Shown here one piece after another: positions 17,853 through 28,175 of a stretch of 64,000 nucleotides of DNA (within the stretch, counting starts at the first letter, position 1; every line of letters starts with the position of its first letter). The stretch comes from JAGQPD01 sp020426865 (GTDB lineage: Bacteria; Planctomycetota; Planctomycetia; Pirellulales; Pirellulaceae). Below the pieces are notes generated by a model that saw nothing but the letters and a program-made list of their open reading frames with translations, searched no databases and was not told the DNA's origin. Location: assembly GCA_041399065.1 (NCBI GenBank), contig JAWKTN010000006.1, forward strand, positions 372,001 through 436,000, given 5' to 3'. The translations under genes were made by a program, and so were the position numbers.

Positions 17853-18701
17853 ATGACAATGTTGTACGACAAGTATCTGCAGCGACGGGTTGTTTGGTTT
17901 CTCTTTATCTCGCTTGCCGGTGCGATACTCGTTTCTTTCAGCATCGAAACGGGATGGGGGAACACGACAGCAACGGAACGTCAACAGATTGCGTTGTTTG
18001 CGATCTTGGTACCGCTGCCGTCGATCGCTCTGTTGGTGTGGGATTACCTGCGACGTAGGGCTGGGCAGAGCCATCACATCTCACTTCGGGACCTATTCAC
18101 CGGGCTGCTCATTTTTGCGACCATTGCAGTATTATTGCGGCATTGGCAATCCGCGCGGCGCGAGGAGGCGCTCGCGTTGGACATCAGTCTGGTTGGCGAT
18201 CAGCCGCACGTTGTCGTCAAGCGTGTTCATAGGTCGTTCAATCCCAGGGTCCTGCCTGAGCTGAGAACGCTGACACATCTTACGGTTGAGAGCCGCGAGA
18301 TCGACGAATCGTGGATCGAGGCGTTGTCGGAATTATCGTATTTGCAGCAACTGGAGTTGATCGATTGTCGTATTGCACCTGGCGGGCTGGCCGCGCTGCA
18401 ACGACACTTCGCGCTGGAGTACCTGTCGCTTGAACGGTGCCTGATCGATGATGAAGCGCTGCAGTTTCTTACGCGACTGGACACCCTCCAACGCCTGAAT
18501 TTGCGGGGAACACAAGTCACGGGAGATTGCGTCGATCAATTGCTGGAGTTCCCGCGTTTGCAGGAGCTGGATCTGCGAGACACGCTGTGCTCTCAAGGGG
18601 CTGTTGCGTTTAACGTTGCACCCGCGTCTCGATACGCTCTGGTTGGACAACATGATCATCGACGAATTGCCGGACTTGCGACTGGCGTCGCTACGTCTTG
18701 A
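17853..18701 (+). CDS. LRR membrane protein, N-terminal part before a frameshift
   Basis: The start ATG 17853 has AAAGGG upstream. Residues 8-27 and a segment near 45-65 are membrane helices, followed by a third hydrophobic stretch (LFTGLLIFATIAVLL). After these, leucine-rich repeats of about 23-24 residues begin (LRTLTHLTVESREIDESWIE, LSYLQQLELIDCRI, LDTLQRLNLRGTQVTGDC, FPRLQELDLRDT). The repeats end abruptly near 18595, and the same pattern continues one frame over. The final residues here (FNVAPASRYALVGQHDHRR) are out-of-frame sequence. A single base removed from the GGGG run at 18597-18600 would join this frame to the one starting at 18604. It is either a recent pseudogene or a sequence error. 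The repeat type resembles planctomycete LRR proteins of unknown function. Confidence 0.7.
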   Translation: MTMLYDKYLQRRVVWFLFISLAGAILVSFSIETGWGNTTATERQQIALFAILVPLPSIALLVWDYLRRRAGQSHHISLRDLFTGLLIFATIAVLLRHWQSARREEALALDISLVGDQPHVVVKRVHRSFNPRVLPELRTLTHLTVESREIDESWIEALSELSYLQQLELIDCRIAPGGLAALQRHFALEYLSLERCLIDDEALQFLTRLDTLQRLNLRGTQVTGDCVDQLLEFPRLQELDLRDTLCSQGAVAFNVAPASRYALVGQHDHRRIAGLATGVATS

Positions 18702-19167
18702 CAACTGCACGTTATCGGGCGCCGCCTATCGCCAAATCGGCACGATGGATTTGGCTCATCTGCAATTATCCAATTGCAACGTCACGGACAAAGAGCTAAT
18801 CATCCTGAACCAACTGAAGAACTTACGAATGCTCGACGTAAGCAACACCAAGGTCACCGACGACGGATTCGCGCGGATGCGCGTGATGTCGCACGTCGCG
18901 TCGGTTAACATCGCCAATACTGCAATTGGTGACGACACGGTCGCCCGGATTTCGTCTTGGCCGAACGTCAACACGTTGATTTTGGATGGCACGCTCGTAA
19001 CGGATGCTGGTATTGCGGAGCTGCGAAGTTGGCGGGAACGTTCGGGTCCGTCGAGAAGCTTGCTCGTCAGCGTTAGCGGTTGCAACGTTACATCGCTGAT
19101 GGTACACCAACTTTCGAGCATCATGCGAGTAAACGTCCGCGAGGACGGCGCCCGTCCATCTCCGTGA
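18604..19167 (+). CDS. LRR protein, C-terminal part after the frameshift
   Basis: This frame continues the repeats of the previous entry without a start of its own: LDTLWLDNMIIDELPDL, LASLRLDNCTLSGAAY, LAHLQLSNCNVTDKEL, LRMLDVSNTKVTDDGF, VNTLILDGTLVTDAGI. The TKVTDDGF and TLVTDAGI endings match the bacterial LRR_6-type consensus (T.VTDAG). TTG at 18604 is only the first start-like codon and has no ribosome-binding site; the frame is open further upstream (ALKGLLRLTLHPRLDTL). Together with the N-terminal part the intact protein would have about 438 residues. Confidence 0.65.
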   Translation: MRLTLHPRLDTLWLDNMIIDELPDLRLASLRLDNCTLSGAAYRQIGTMDLAHLQLSNCNVTDKELIILNQLKNLRMLDVSNTKVTDDGFARMRVMSHVASVNIANTAIGDDTVARISSWPNVNTLILDGTLVTDAGIAELRSWRERSGPSRSLLVSVSGCNVTSLMVHQLSSIMRVNVREDGARPSP

Positions 19168-19252
19168 CTCTGTGGCTCCGTGAGATCATCATCGCGAGGG
19201 ATGCGAACCACGATCTTGCCGAATCGAGCTTCGTCTCATTCTCGAGCTTCGT

Positions 19253-20344
19253 CTAATTCTGTTCGGAGCTGTCCGGCTTTTCGCTTTTGCGCAGATGTCG
19301 CCGCAGGTAGAGTGCTCGTTCGGCATTGCGGTCGGCGGTATCGAGTTCGATACCGCGGAGTTTCTGCAGGTGGGCAGGTTGCGTGTGGATGAAGAGCTGG
19401 TTGAGCATGGGAATTTCCAGATCTTGGATCAGTCCGAGGTTCACGCCCATCCGGACGCTTGACAGCAGGTGCATGGTTTCTTCGCTGCTGATCGTTTGAG
19501 CGGTGCAGAGGATCCCGTAGGCGCGACTTACGCGATCATGCAGGTCCTTCTGGCTTTCCTTGACCAGGAACTCGCGAGCTTTTCGTTCGTAGTCGATGAG
19601 CACCGGTACGATATCGCCGACTTGTGCAATCAGTTCTTCTTCGGTACGGCCGAGCGTGATTTGGTTGCTGATTTGGTAGAAATCGCCCATGGCCTGCGAG
19701 CCTTCGCCATAGAGTCCGCGGACGGCGAGGCTGATTTTTTGCAGGCTTCGAAAGACCTTATCAATTTGTCGGGTCATTACCAGGGCGGGGAGATGGAGCA
19801 TCACGCTGACGCGCATGCCGGTGCCGACGTTTGTGGGGCAGGCCGTCAGGTACCCCAATCGCTCGTGAAATGCATACGCCACTCGCTGCTCGATCGCGTC
19901 GTCGATTTTGTTAATCTGATCCCAGGCCGATCGCAGGTCTAAACCGCTTTTCATCAACTGAATGCGCAGATGATCTTCTTCGTTGACCATCAGGCTGAAT
20001 TGTTCGTGAGCGTCGATGGCGACCGAGCGAGCGCCAACGCTGTCAGCCAGTTCGCGGCTGATCAGTTGGCGTTCGACGAGAAACTGGCGATCGACTCGTT
20101 CGAGCCCATCGACGTTCAAGTACAAGGCGCCTTGCAGTTCTTTGGCGGACAGCAGCTTTTCCCGTAAGGACTTTTCGATCGATGCGCGATCTTGCTCGGT
20201 GCAGCGGCGAATGAAAGGGAATTCGGCCAAGTTGCGCGCCAAACGAATTCGACTGCTAATCACGATATCCGATTCGGGACCAGAAGCTCGAAGCCACTCG
20301 CCACATTGTTGGGTCAGTCGATTCAGATCGGGATTGGTGACCAT
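19253..20344 (-). CDS. mcsB: Protein arginine kinase McsB
   Basis: McsB transfers phosphate from ATP to arginine side chains and so marks proteins for degradation by ClpCP in Gram-positive bacteria. The 363-residue protein has the phosphagen-kinase fold: SSRIRLARNL for nucleotide phosphate binding, Glu122 in MVNEEDHLRIQ and Cys169 in LTACPTNVGTGMR, the family's conserved active-site loop. The C-terminal part contains the arginine-rich segment SSVRMGVNLGLI expected of McsB. The gene lies 38 bases behind mcsA on the same strand, as in Firmicutes, but ctsR and clpC are not next to it. Confidence 0.95.
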   Translation of the reverse strand: MVTNPDLNRLTQQCGEWLRASGPESDIVISSRIRLARNLAEFPFIRRCTEQDRASIEKSLREKLLSAKELQGALYLNVDGLERVDRQFLVERQLISRELADSVGARSVAIDAHEQFSLMVNEEDHLRIQLMKSGLDLRSAWDQINKIDDAIEQRVAYAFHERLGYLTACPTNVGTGMRVSVMLHLPALVMTRQIDKVFRSLQKISLAVRGLYGEGSQAMGDFYQISNQITLGRTEEELIAQVGDIVPVLIDYERKAREFLVKESQKDLHDRVSRAYGILCTAQTISSEETMHLLSSVRMGVNLGLIQDLEIPMLNQLFIHTQPAHLQKLRGIELDTADRNAERALYLRRHLRKSEKPDSSEQN

Positions 20345-20382
20345 GGTTGTTATTGCAAATCCGTCGCTAACTGGGAACGCAC

Positions 20383-20904
20383 CTATTGTTCAGTTTGAGG
20401 AGACTCCGATTTCTCCAACTCACGTATCTTATCACGAAGCTTCGATGCTGTCTCATAGTCTTCGTGATCCACGGCCTCTTTCATTTGGCGACGCAGGCGG
20501 ATCAATTCGGTCCGAGCCTTGCTGTCCTTCGGTAGCCGCGACGGGCGTTTGCCGGTGTGTTCGTTTGCCCCGTGGATGTTGGAGATGAGTGGATCAAGTT
20601 CGTCGGCGAAGCACTCATAATCGTGGGGGCAACCCAGTCGTCCTTGGTTGCGGAACTCGTAAAAGGTAATGCCGCAGATCGGACAACTTTGCTGATCGAG
20701 CCGCGCCAGTTCTTCGGCGGTCTGTCCGATCTTCAGTTGTTGGGCGAGTGCACCGGCCAGCGACTTCGACTCCTCCGACTCGGTGTCGGGCTGGGACAAG
20801 TACTCCCGCGCGCATTCTTCGCAGTAATGCAATTCCTGCGGCTCGCCGCCCGTAAGCTCGGTAATGTGAAACGTCGCCGGTTTGTCACATTGTTGGCATT
20901 TCAT
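20383..20904 (-). CDS. mcsA: McsA-like zinc protein, activator of McsB
   Basis: The 173-residue protein carries two N-terminal zinc clusters (MKCQQCDKPA with HYCEECAREYL; SCPICGITF with LGCPHDYECF) and a C-terminal UVR motif (TELIRLRRQMKEAVDHEDYE, then TASKLRDKI), as in B. subtilis McsA. McsA stimulates McsB kinase activity and stabilises it. The start ATG 20904 is preceded by AGAGGTG, and a good sigma70-type promoter lies at 21028-21055. The next gene downstream is mcsB, 38 bases away, so both are probably one transcript. Confidence 0.92.
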   Translation of the reverse strand: MKCQQCDKPATFHITELTGGEPQELHYCEECAREYLSQPDTESEESKSLAGALAQQLKIGQTAEELARLDQQSCPICGITFYEFRNQGRLGCPHDYECFADELDPLISNIHGANEHTGKRPSRLPKDSKARTELIRLRRQMKEAVDHEDYETASKLRDKIRELEKSESPQTEQ

Positions 20905-21027
20905 GGCAACGCACCTCTTGAGGACCGATTCCCGACATTTGCAAGCGGGTATTTGCGAACGAGCACAGCTACAGGGGGACGCTGCAAGTCGTTTTGCGGC
21001 AACAAGTAATAACGAGAACCCGGTGGA

Positions 21028-21055
21028 ATTCTATCAGCGGTGTGTCGTGTGTCAA
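21028..21055 (-). promoter_or_regulatory. Sigma70-type promoter of mcsA-mcsB
   Basis: On the minus strand a perfect -35 TTGACA (21050-21055) is followed, after 16 bases, by -10 TAGAAT (21028-21033). Transcription would start near 21021, giving a leader of about 117 bases. No CtsR-type heptad repeat is visible. Confidence 0.6.
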
Positions 21056-21083
21056 GGTTGATCGCCGGTGGGGATGGGATCGA

Positions 21084-22616
21084 TCATTCGGGCTGTGCAG
21101 CGGCCAAACGTCGCTCGGTTTCGGCGATTGCCGCGAGCATTCCGCGGGCCTTGTTCAGCGTTTCCTGGTACTCGTTTTCGGCGACGCTGTCGGCCACAAT
21201 CCCCGCACCGGCCTGGACATACGCCGTATCGTTACAGATCACGATCGTCCGCAAGGCGATACAGGTATCCATGTTCCCGCTAAAGTCGAGATAACCAACG
21301 GCACCGGCGTAGGGCCCACGCCGGTGCGGCTCCAGCTCGTCGATGATCTCCATCGCTCTTACCTTCGGAGCCCCGGAAACGGTTCCGGCTGGTAAGCAAG
21401 CTTGCAACGCGTCGAATGCGTCGGCGTCATTGACCAGCTCGCCCGTGACATTGGAAGTAATGTGCATCACGTGGCTGTATCGCTCGATTGTCATCACGTC
21501 ACTGAGTTGGACGGACCCGAAGCGACAGACCCGGCCAACATCGTTCCGGCCCAGATCGACCAACATCACGTGTTCCGCACGTTCCTTCGGATCGGAAATC
21601 AGTTCTTCGGCCAATTGTCGGTCTTCTTCTTCGGTCTTGCCGCGCGGCCTGGTTCCGGCCAGCGGTCGCACCGTTACTTCGTTGTCAACGACCCGGCACA
21701 TGATTTCCGGCGAACTCCCCACCAGCGTCACATCGTCGGTTCGCAGAAAAAACATGAACGGACTTGGGTTCACCATGCGAAGGGTTCGGTAGACCTCGAA
21801 TGCTGGCACTTTCAGCGGAACCGCCAACCGCTGGCTGATGACTACCTGGAAAATGTCACCAGCTTCGATGTAGTCCACGCATTTCTTGACCGCTTTCAGG
21901 AATTCGTCACGCGGGAAATTGGAGACGCATTCCAGCCTTGACGGCATGCCTCGCGTGTCGGCCACGTCAGCCACCCGCAACGACTTGCCCAGCGTCGCAG
22001 GCTTCTCGACTGCCGTAAGCTTCTCCACAAGCGCGTCGATGCGACGTTGCGCATCTTCATACGCGGCGGGGAGATCGGCGGTCGCCGTGTCAATCCGTGC
22101 CAACGCCACCACGACCATCGTCTTGTTGATGTTGTCGAAGATCACCATTCGATCGTAAAATGCAAACGACATGTCTGGCAGTCCGCGGTCGTCGTGCGGT
22201 GCATGCGGTAAATGCTCGGCATATCGGACAACATCGTAACCGGCGTACCCAATCGCACCCCCAGCGAACGGTGGCAAATCGGGCAAATGGACCGCCCGAA
22301 ATGGAGCCAGCCGAGCGCGCAATTCGTCCAGCGGATTCTCGGCGGTGAATTCCTCGATCCCCCCATGGGACACCACCTGCACTCGCTGCCCCCAGGCCTT
22401 GATCTGTAGAAAAGGTCCACTGGCCAGGAAACTGTAACGGCCGACTTTCTCGCCCCCAATCACGCTCTCAAACAAGCAAGCACAACTTTCGTCGTCCAAT
22501 TTGTGAAACGCACTGACAGGTGTCAGGGTATCACTCAACAATCGACGATAGACCGGAATCAATATATGATCGGCGGCCAGCTGTGAAAACGTCGAAAAAT
22601 CGGGGCGGTGCATCAT
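21084..22616 (-). CDS. trpE: Anthranilate synthase component I
   Basis: TrpE makes anthranilate from chorismate, with ammonia delivered by TrpG, as the first step to tryptophan. The 510-residue protein has the N-terminal regulatory half with the feedback region LFESVIGGEKVGRYSF (equivalent to LLES of the tryptophan site). The C-terminal catalytic half contains RPLAGTRPRGKTEEED, SDPKERAEHVMLVDLGRND and LPAGTVSGAPKVRAMEII. No trpG is adjacent, and trpB-trpA lie about 12 kb away in the window, so the pathway genes are scattered. ATG 22616 begins MMHRPDF. I saw no attenuator leader peptide upstream, where tandem repeats are found instead. Confidence 0.95.
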   Translation of the reverse strand: MMHRPDFSTFSQLAADHILIPVYRRLLSDTLTPVSAFHKLDDESCACLFESVIGGEKVGRYSFLASGPFLQIKAWGQRVQVVSHGGIEEFTAENPLDELRARLAPFRAVHLPDLPPFAGGAIGYAGYDVVRYAEHLPHAPHDDRGLPDMSFAFYDRMVIFDNINKTMVVVALARIDTATADLPAAYEDAQRRIDALVEKLTAVEKPATLGKSLRVADVADTRGMPSRLECVSNFPRDEFLKAVKKCVDYIEAGDIFQVVISQRLAVPLKVPAFEVYRTLRMVNPSPFMFFLRTDDVTLVGSSPEIMCRVVDNEVTVRPLAGTRPRGKTEEEDRQLAEELISDPKERAEHVMLVDLGRNDVGRVCRFGSVQLSDVMTIERYSHVMHITSNVTGELVNDADAFDALQACLPAGTVSGAPKVRAMEIIDELEPHRRGPYAGAVGYLDFSGNMDTCIALRTIVICNDTAYVQAGAGIVADSVAENEYQETLNKARGMLAAIAETERRLAAAQPE

Positions 22617-22660
22617 CGTGACCAGCTTATCACCCCCCCGCCTCGCTCACAAGGGACGGG

Positions 22661-22730
22661 GATACTGTGGTTGGGCTACTGTGGATGGGATACTGTGGTT
22701 GGGATACTGTGGTTGGGATACTGTGGTTGG
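22661..22730. repeat. 14-bp tandem repeat, 5 copies
   Basis: The unit is GATACTGTGGTTGG. Copies 1, 3, 4 and 5 are identical; copy 2 has two changes. Confidence 0.9.
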
Positions 22731-22818
22731 GCCACCGCCCTTGGACCCATTTCGCTCGCGCACCGACCGCCACGCACAAACGTACCATCATGGTCAGAAC
22801 GTGGACCAAGCCGCGCCC

Positions 22819-22880
22819 AGCTCACCCTATTGCCAGCTCACCCTATTGCCAGCTCACCCTATTGCCAGCTCACCCTATTG
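22819..22880. repeat. 16-bp tandem repeat, 3.9 copies
   Basis: The unit is AGCTCACCCTATTGCC, repeated exactly until the last, incomplete copy. Confidence 0.9.
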
Positions 22881-22931
22881 TTCGACAAGTGGGATCGGGT
22901 CACAATATTGGCTTTCCACGTCGACACATTA

Positions 22932-22964
22932 CAAGCTCACAGCAAGCTCACAGCAAGCTCACAA
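22932..22964. repeat. 11-bp tandem repeat, 3 copies
   Basis: The unit is CAAGCTCACAG; the last copy ends in CAA. Confidence 0.85.
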
Positions 22965-22989
22965 CGGTCTAGACACAAAGGAATAAACC

Positions 22990-23298
22990 ATGGTCCACGT
23001 GATCGCCACGATCGAAGTTACACCTGGAAAACGTGAAGAGTTTTTGGGTTACTTTCGACGGCTGGTACCATTGGTCCATGCCGAACAGGGCTGTCAATAC
23101 TATGAGCCGACAATTGACGTGGGCACCAGTATTAGCGCCCAACAGGAACCGCGAGGAGACGTCGTGACGGTGGTCGAACGTTGGGATGACCTGGAGGCGT
23201 TGGAAACGCACCTGATCGCCCCCCATATGCAGACCTTTCGCGAGCAGACGAAATCCTTGATTCAAAACGTATCGCTGCAAATATTGTCTCCCGCTTGA
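22990..23298 (+). CDS. Antibiotic biosynthesis monooxygenase (ABM) domain protein
   Basis: The 102-residue protein is a single ABM-type ferredoxin-like barrel: VIATIEVTPGKREEFLGYFRR, then GCQYYEP, VVTVVERWDDLEALETHL and PHMQTF. This matches small YgiN-like quinol or heme-related monooxygenases. The substrate cannot be read from sequence. AAAGGA lies 8 bases before the ATG. The next gene, an envelope lipoprotein, starts 63 bases later on the same strand, so co-transcription is possible although no functional link is obvious. Confidence 0.85.
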   Translation: MVHVIATIEVTPGKREEFLGYFRRLVPLVHAEQGCQYYEPTIDVGTSISAQQEPRGDVVTVVERWDDLEALETHLIAPHMQTFREQTKSLIQNVSLQILSPA

Positions 23299-23361
23299 CG
23301 AACACCCGTTTGAGAAGAACATCGTGCAGCTTTGGACCGAACTCCTCACCGAGACCATGCC

Positions 23362-25964
<2,603 letters not shown>

Positions 25965-25983
<19 letters not shown>

Positions 25984-26039
25984 TGCCCGTTTCTACAATG
26001 CTGCCCCGTTTTTAGAATGCTGCCCCGTTTTTAGAATGA
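25965..26039. repeat. 19-bp tandem repeat, 4 copies, spanning a stop codon
   Basis: The unit is TGCCCCGTTTTTAGAATGC with variants (TTTCTACAATG in the first two copies; copy 2 is one base shorter). Copy 1 encodes the last residues SFLQ and contains the stop codon TGA of the lipoprotein gene. Confidence 0.85.
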
Positions 26040-26079
26040 CCTCCCCGCGGATTGCTCCGCTTGATGCTGCGGCCTGACT

Positions 26080-27006
26080 ATGATTGAACTCGTTGATTTT
26101 GGCAAAGACTACGGTGACTTTACCGCCGTCGAACGACTGAACTTGAAGATCGAAGCCGGCGAGATGTTCGGCTTCATCGGTCCCAACGGCGCCGGGAAAA
26201 GTACCTCCATCCGCTTTCTCGCAACTCTGTTAAAAGCCAGTCGCGGTGAAGGGGTCGTCAACGGCTATAGTGTCACCAGCGATCCGATGAATGTCCGCCG
26301 CAGCGTCGGTTACATGCCCGATAACTTCGGCGTCTACGATGGGATGAAAGTCTGGGAATTCCTCGATTTCTTTGCCGTCGCCTACGGCATTGGCCGCTCC
26401 AAACGCAAACAAGTTATCACCGATGTGCTCGAACTACTCGACCTGACCTATAAGCGTGATGATTTTGTCAACGGCCTCTCCCGCGGAATGAAGCAACGCC
26501 TGTGCCTGGCAAAGACGCTGGTCCATGATCCGCCCGTGTTGATTCTCGACGAACCCGCCAGCGGCCTTGACCCACGCGCGCGACTGGAAGTCAAAGCCCT
26601 GCTGAAAGAACTCCGCAGGATGGGAAAGACGATTCTGATCTCCAGCCATATCCTAACCGAATTGGCCGATTGCTGCACATCCATCGGGATCATCGAACGT
26701 GGGCAACTGCTGATGGATGGTCCCATCGAGGAAGTCTATCGACGTATCCGTCGCAATCGAATCGTCAACATCAAATTCACCAGTAATATGGACATTGGAC
26801 TTACGATCATCCGCAGCAACCCACATCTGCTGGATTGCCAAGTCGACAATCATCAGGTGACGGTCGAACTCTCTGCCGATGACAATGCCCTGGCGGGATT
26901 GCTGCGCGATCTCGCTAGAAACGATGTCGGGATTCGCAATTTTGCCGAAAAAGACCCGACCCTCGAAGATGTCTTCATGATGGTTACGAAAGGACTGGTG
27001 ACATAG
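26080..27006 (+). CDS. ABC transporter ATP-binding protein
   Basis: This 308-residue ATPase has Walker A GPNGAGKST, a Q-loop region VGYMPDNFGVYDGM, signature LSRGMKQRL, Walker B VLILDEPASGLDPR and the H-loop ISSHI. The C-terminal 80 residues (VNIKFTSNMDIGLTIIRS to EDVFMMVTKG) match the usual extension of ABC-2-type ATPases such as GldA or CcmA relatives. It should power an integral membrane exporter, but no permease gene is adjacent; the neighbouring lipoprotein with two helices is the only membrane partner in view. The 3' end overlaps the probable start of the beta-propeller gene. Confidence 0.93.
   Translation: MIELVDFGKDYGDFTAVERLNLKIEAGEMFGFIGPNGAGKSTSIRFLATLLKASRGEGVVNGYSVTSDPMNVRRSVGYMPDNFGVYDGMKVWEFLDFFAVAYGIGRSKRKQVITDVLELLDLTYKRDDFVNGLSRGMKQRLCLAKTLVHDPPVLILDEPASGLDPRARLEVKALLKELRRMGKTILISSHILTELADCCTSIGIIERGQLLMDGPIEEVYRRIRRNRIVNIKFTSNMDIGLTIIRSNPHLLDCQVDNHQVTVELSADDNALAGLLRDLARNDVGIRNFAEKDPTLEDVFMMVTKGLVT
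26989..27005 (+). promoter_or_regulatory. Shine-Dalgarno and possible ATA start of the propeller gene
   Basis: AAAGGA (26989-26994) lies 8 bases before ATA (27003), followed by GCT (Ala) and a hydrophobic signal sequence. No canonical start codon exists in that frame between here and GTG 27060. Confidence 0.45.
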
Positions 27007-27059
27007 CTCGTTTCAGCTCATTCATCGGTGGTTGCCTACTGCTCGGCGGATTAGGGTCT

Positions 27060-28175
27060 GTGGAACATGCCGCCGGGCAAGCTGCGCCCTTGGAACAAGC
27101 AAAGCCGATGGTGTTGCTTTGGGAACATTCGACAGGAAACCATCTCCCACAATCCATTGTGGTCGACTCGCGAGATGCGACCGTCCTGTTTGTGGCATCC
27201 AAGACCGGGGGGCTGAGCGTGCTACGAGTATCCCCGCGACAGCAGGGATCGCGGGAAATTGCCAATGTTTCACCGACGCAATTGATGGATCTCGATGCGA
27301 TGGACGTGACGCAACAGGGGCACTATCTGTTCGTCGCGTTGGGAGACCTCTTTGACAACGCCGGCTCGCGCGCCGGAATGGCCGTCATTGACGTCGCCCA
27401 GGTCACGGCTCCGCGCGTTACCGCCGTGTGGATGTCATCTGAACTCCTGCACGGTACGGCGGCGATCCGAGTGGTTGGTCGTACCGCGTATCTGGGCGCG
27501 ATGAACTACGGTGTCATCGCGTTGGATGTAACCAATCCCAATGCCGTGTCGGAAATCGCCAGATACCTGCCCGACATCAACTTTCCACGTCCCAATCCCA
27601 ATCGCGTCCAAATGCCCAACGCACGAGGTCTCGGTGTCGACAAAGATCGACTGTATGTTGCCTTCGACGCCGGTGGCCTAAGAGTCATCGATGCGGCAAA
27701 TCCGCGCAAACTTCGCGAGATTGGGCGATACCTGAATCCGGTCCTGGGAAAGAAACAGCAAGCCTATAATAATGTGATCGTCCATCGTAATCGGTTGTAT
27801 GCCGCCGTCGACTATTGCGGTCTGGAAATCCTCGATGTCGCCGACCCCGCGAATATTCGACAAATTGCCTGGTGGAACCCGTGGAATTGTCAACAGCTCA
27901 AGAACCTCTGGTGGAATAGCCCAGGACATACCAATCAACTGGCACTCGACGAAAAAACGAATACTCTTTTTCTTTCCGCCGGCGATAGCGAAGTTGTCGC
28001 GATCAACGTCGCACGCCCCGACCAACCACGATGTACCCACATCTTTGGCCGTCCCCAAAACGGCCAGGGGACCTGGGGGGTTGCCGCGGCCTCCGGCGTT
28101 GTCTACCTGACGTACATCAAAACGGCATTCCCCTTTCGCGGTAGCTGGTCCGGAATTCGCGCTGTACGGCCATGA
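27060..28175 (+). CDS. Exported beta-propeller protein with LVIVD-like repeats
   Basis: Repeats such as GMAVIDVAQVTAPRVTAVW, YGVIALDVTNPNAVSEIARY, GGLRVIDAANPRKLREIGRY and CGLEILDVADPANIRQIAWW are typical LVIVD propeller blades, about 50 residues each. The coordinate is the first canonical start, GTG 27060, but this cuts into a signal peptide: the upstream frame reads ARFSSFIGGCLLLGGLGSVE and then HAAGQAAP. The matching Shine-Dalgarno (AAAGGA at 26989) points to ATA at 27003, overlapping the TAG of the ABC gene. The stop overlaps the next ATG (ATGA), so ABC ATPase, propeller and methyltransferase are translationally coupled. Function is unknown; such propellers bind partners at the cell surface. 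Confidence 0.8.
   Translation: MEHAAGQAAPLEQAKPMVLLWEHSTGNHLPQSIVVDSRDATVLFVASKTGGLSVLRVSPRQQGSREIANVSPTQLMDLDAMDVTQQGHYLFVALGDLFDNAGSRAGMAVIDVAQVTAPRVTAVWMSSELLHGTAAIRVVGRTAYLGAMNYGVIALDVTNPNAVSEIARYLPDINFPRPNPNRVQMPNARGLGVDKDRLYVAFDAGGLRVIDAANPRKLREIGRYLNPVLGKKQQAYNNVIVHRNRLYAAVDYCGLEILDVADPANIRQIAWWNPWNCQQLKNLWWNSPGHTNQLALDEKTNTLFLSAGDSEVVAINVARPDQPRCTHIFGRPQNGQGTWGVAAASGVVYLTYIKTAFPFRGSWSGIRAVRP

Larger units (their letters stand above)
22617..22989. other. Gene-free region with three different tandem repeats
   Basis: Between the divergent trpE and monooxygenase genes I see no gene. Three unrelated tandem repeats, annotated separately, take up about half of it. Confidence 0.55.

Noticed and set aside
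22608..23036. Frames with WGYCGW and SSPYCQLTLL repeats
   Set aside because: The peptide repeats are only translations of the 14- and 16-bp tandem DNA repeats.
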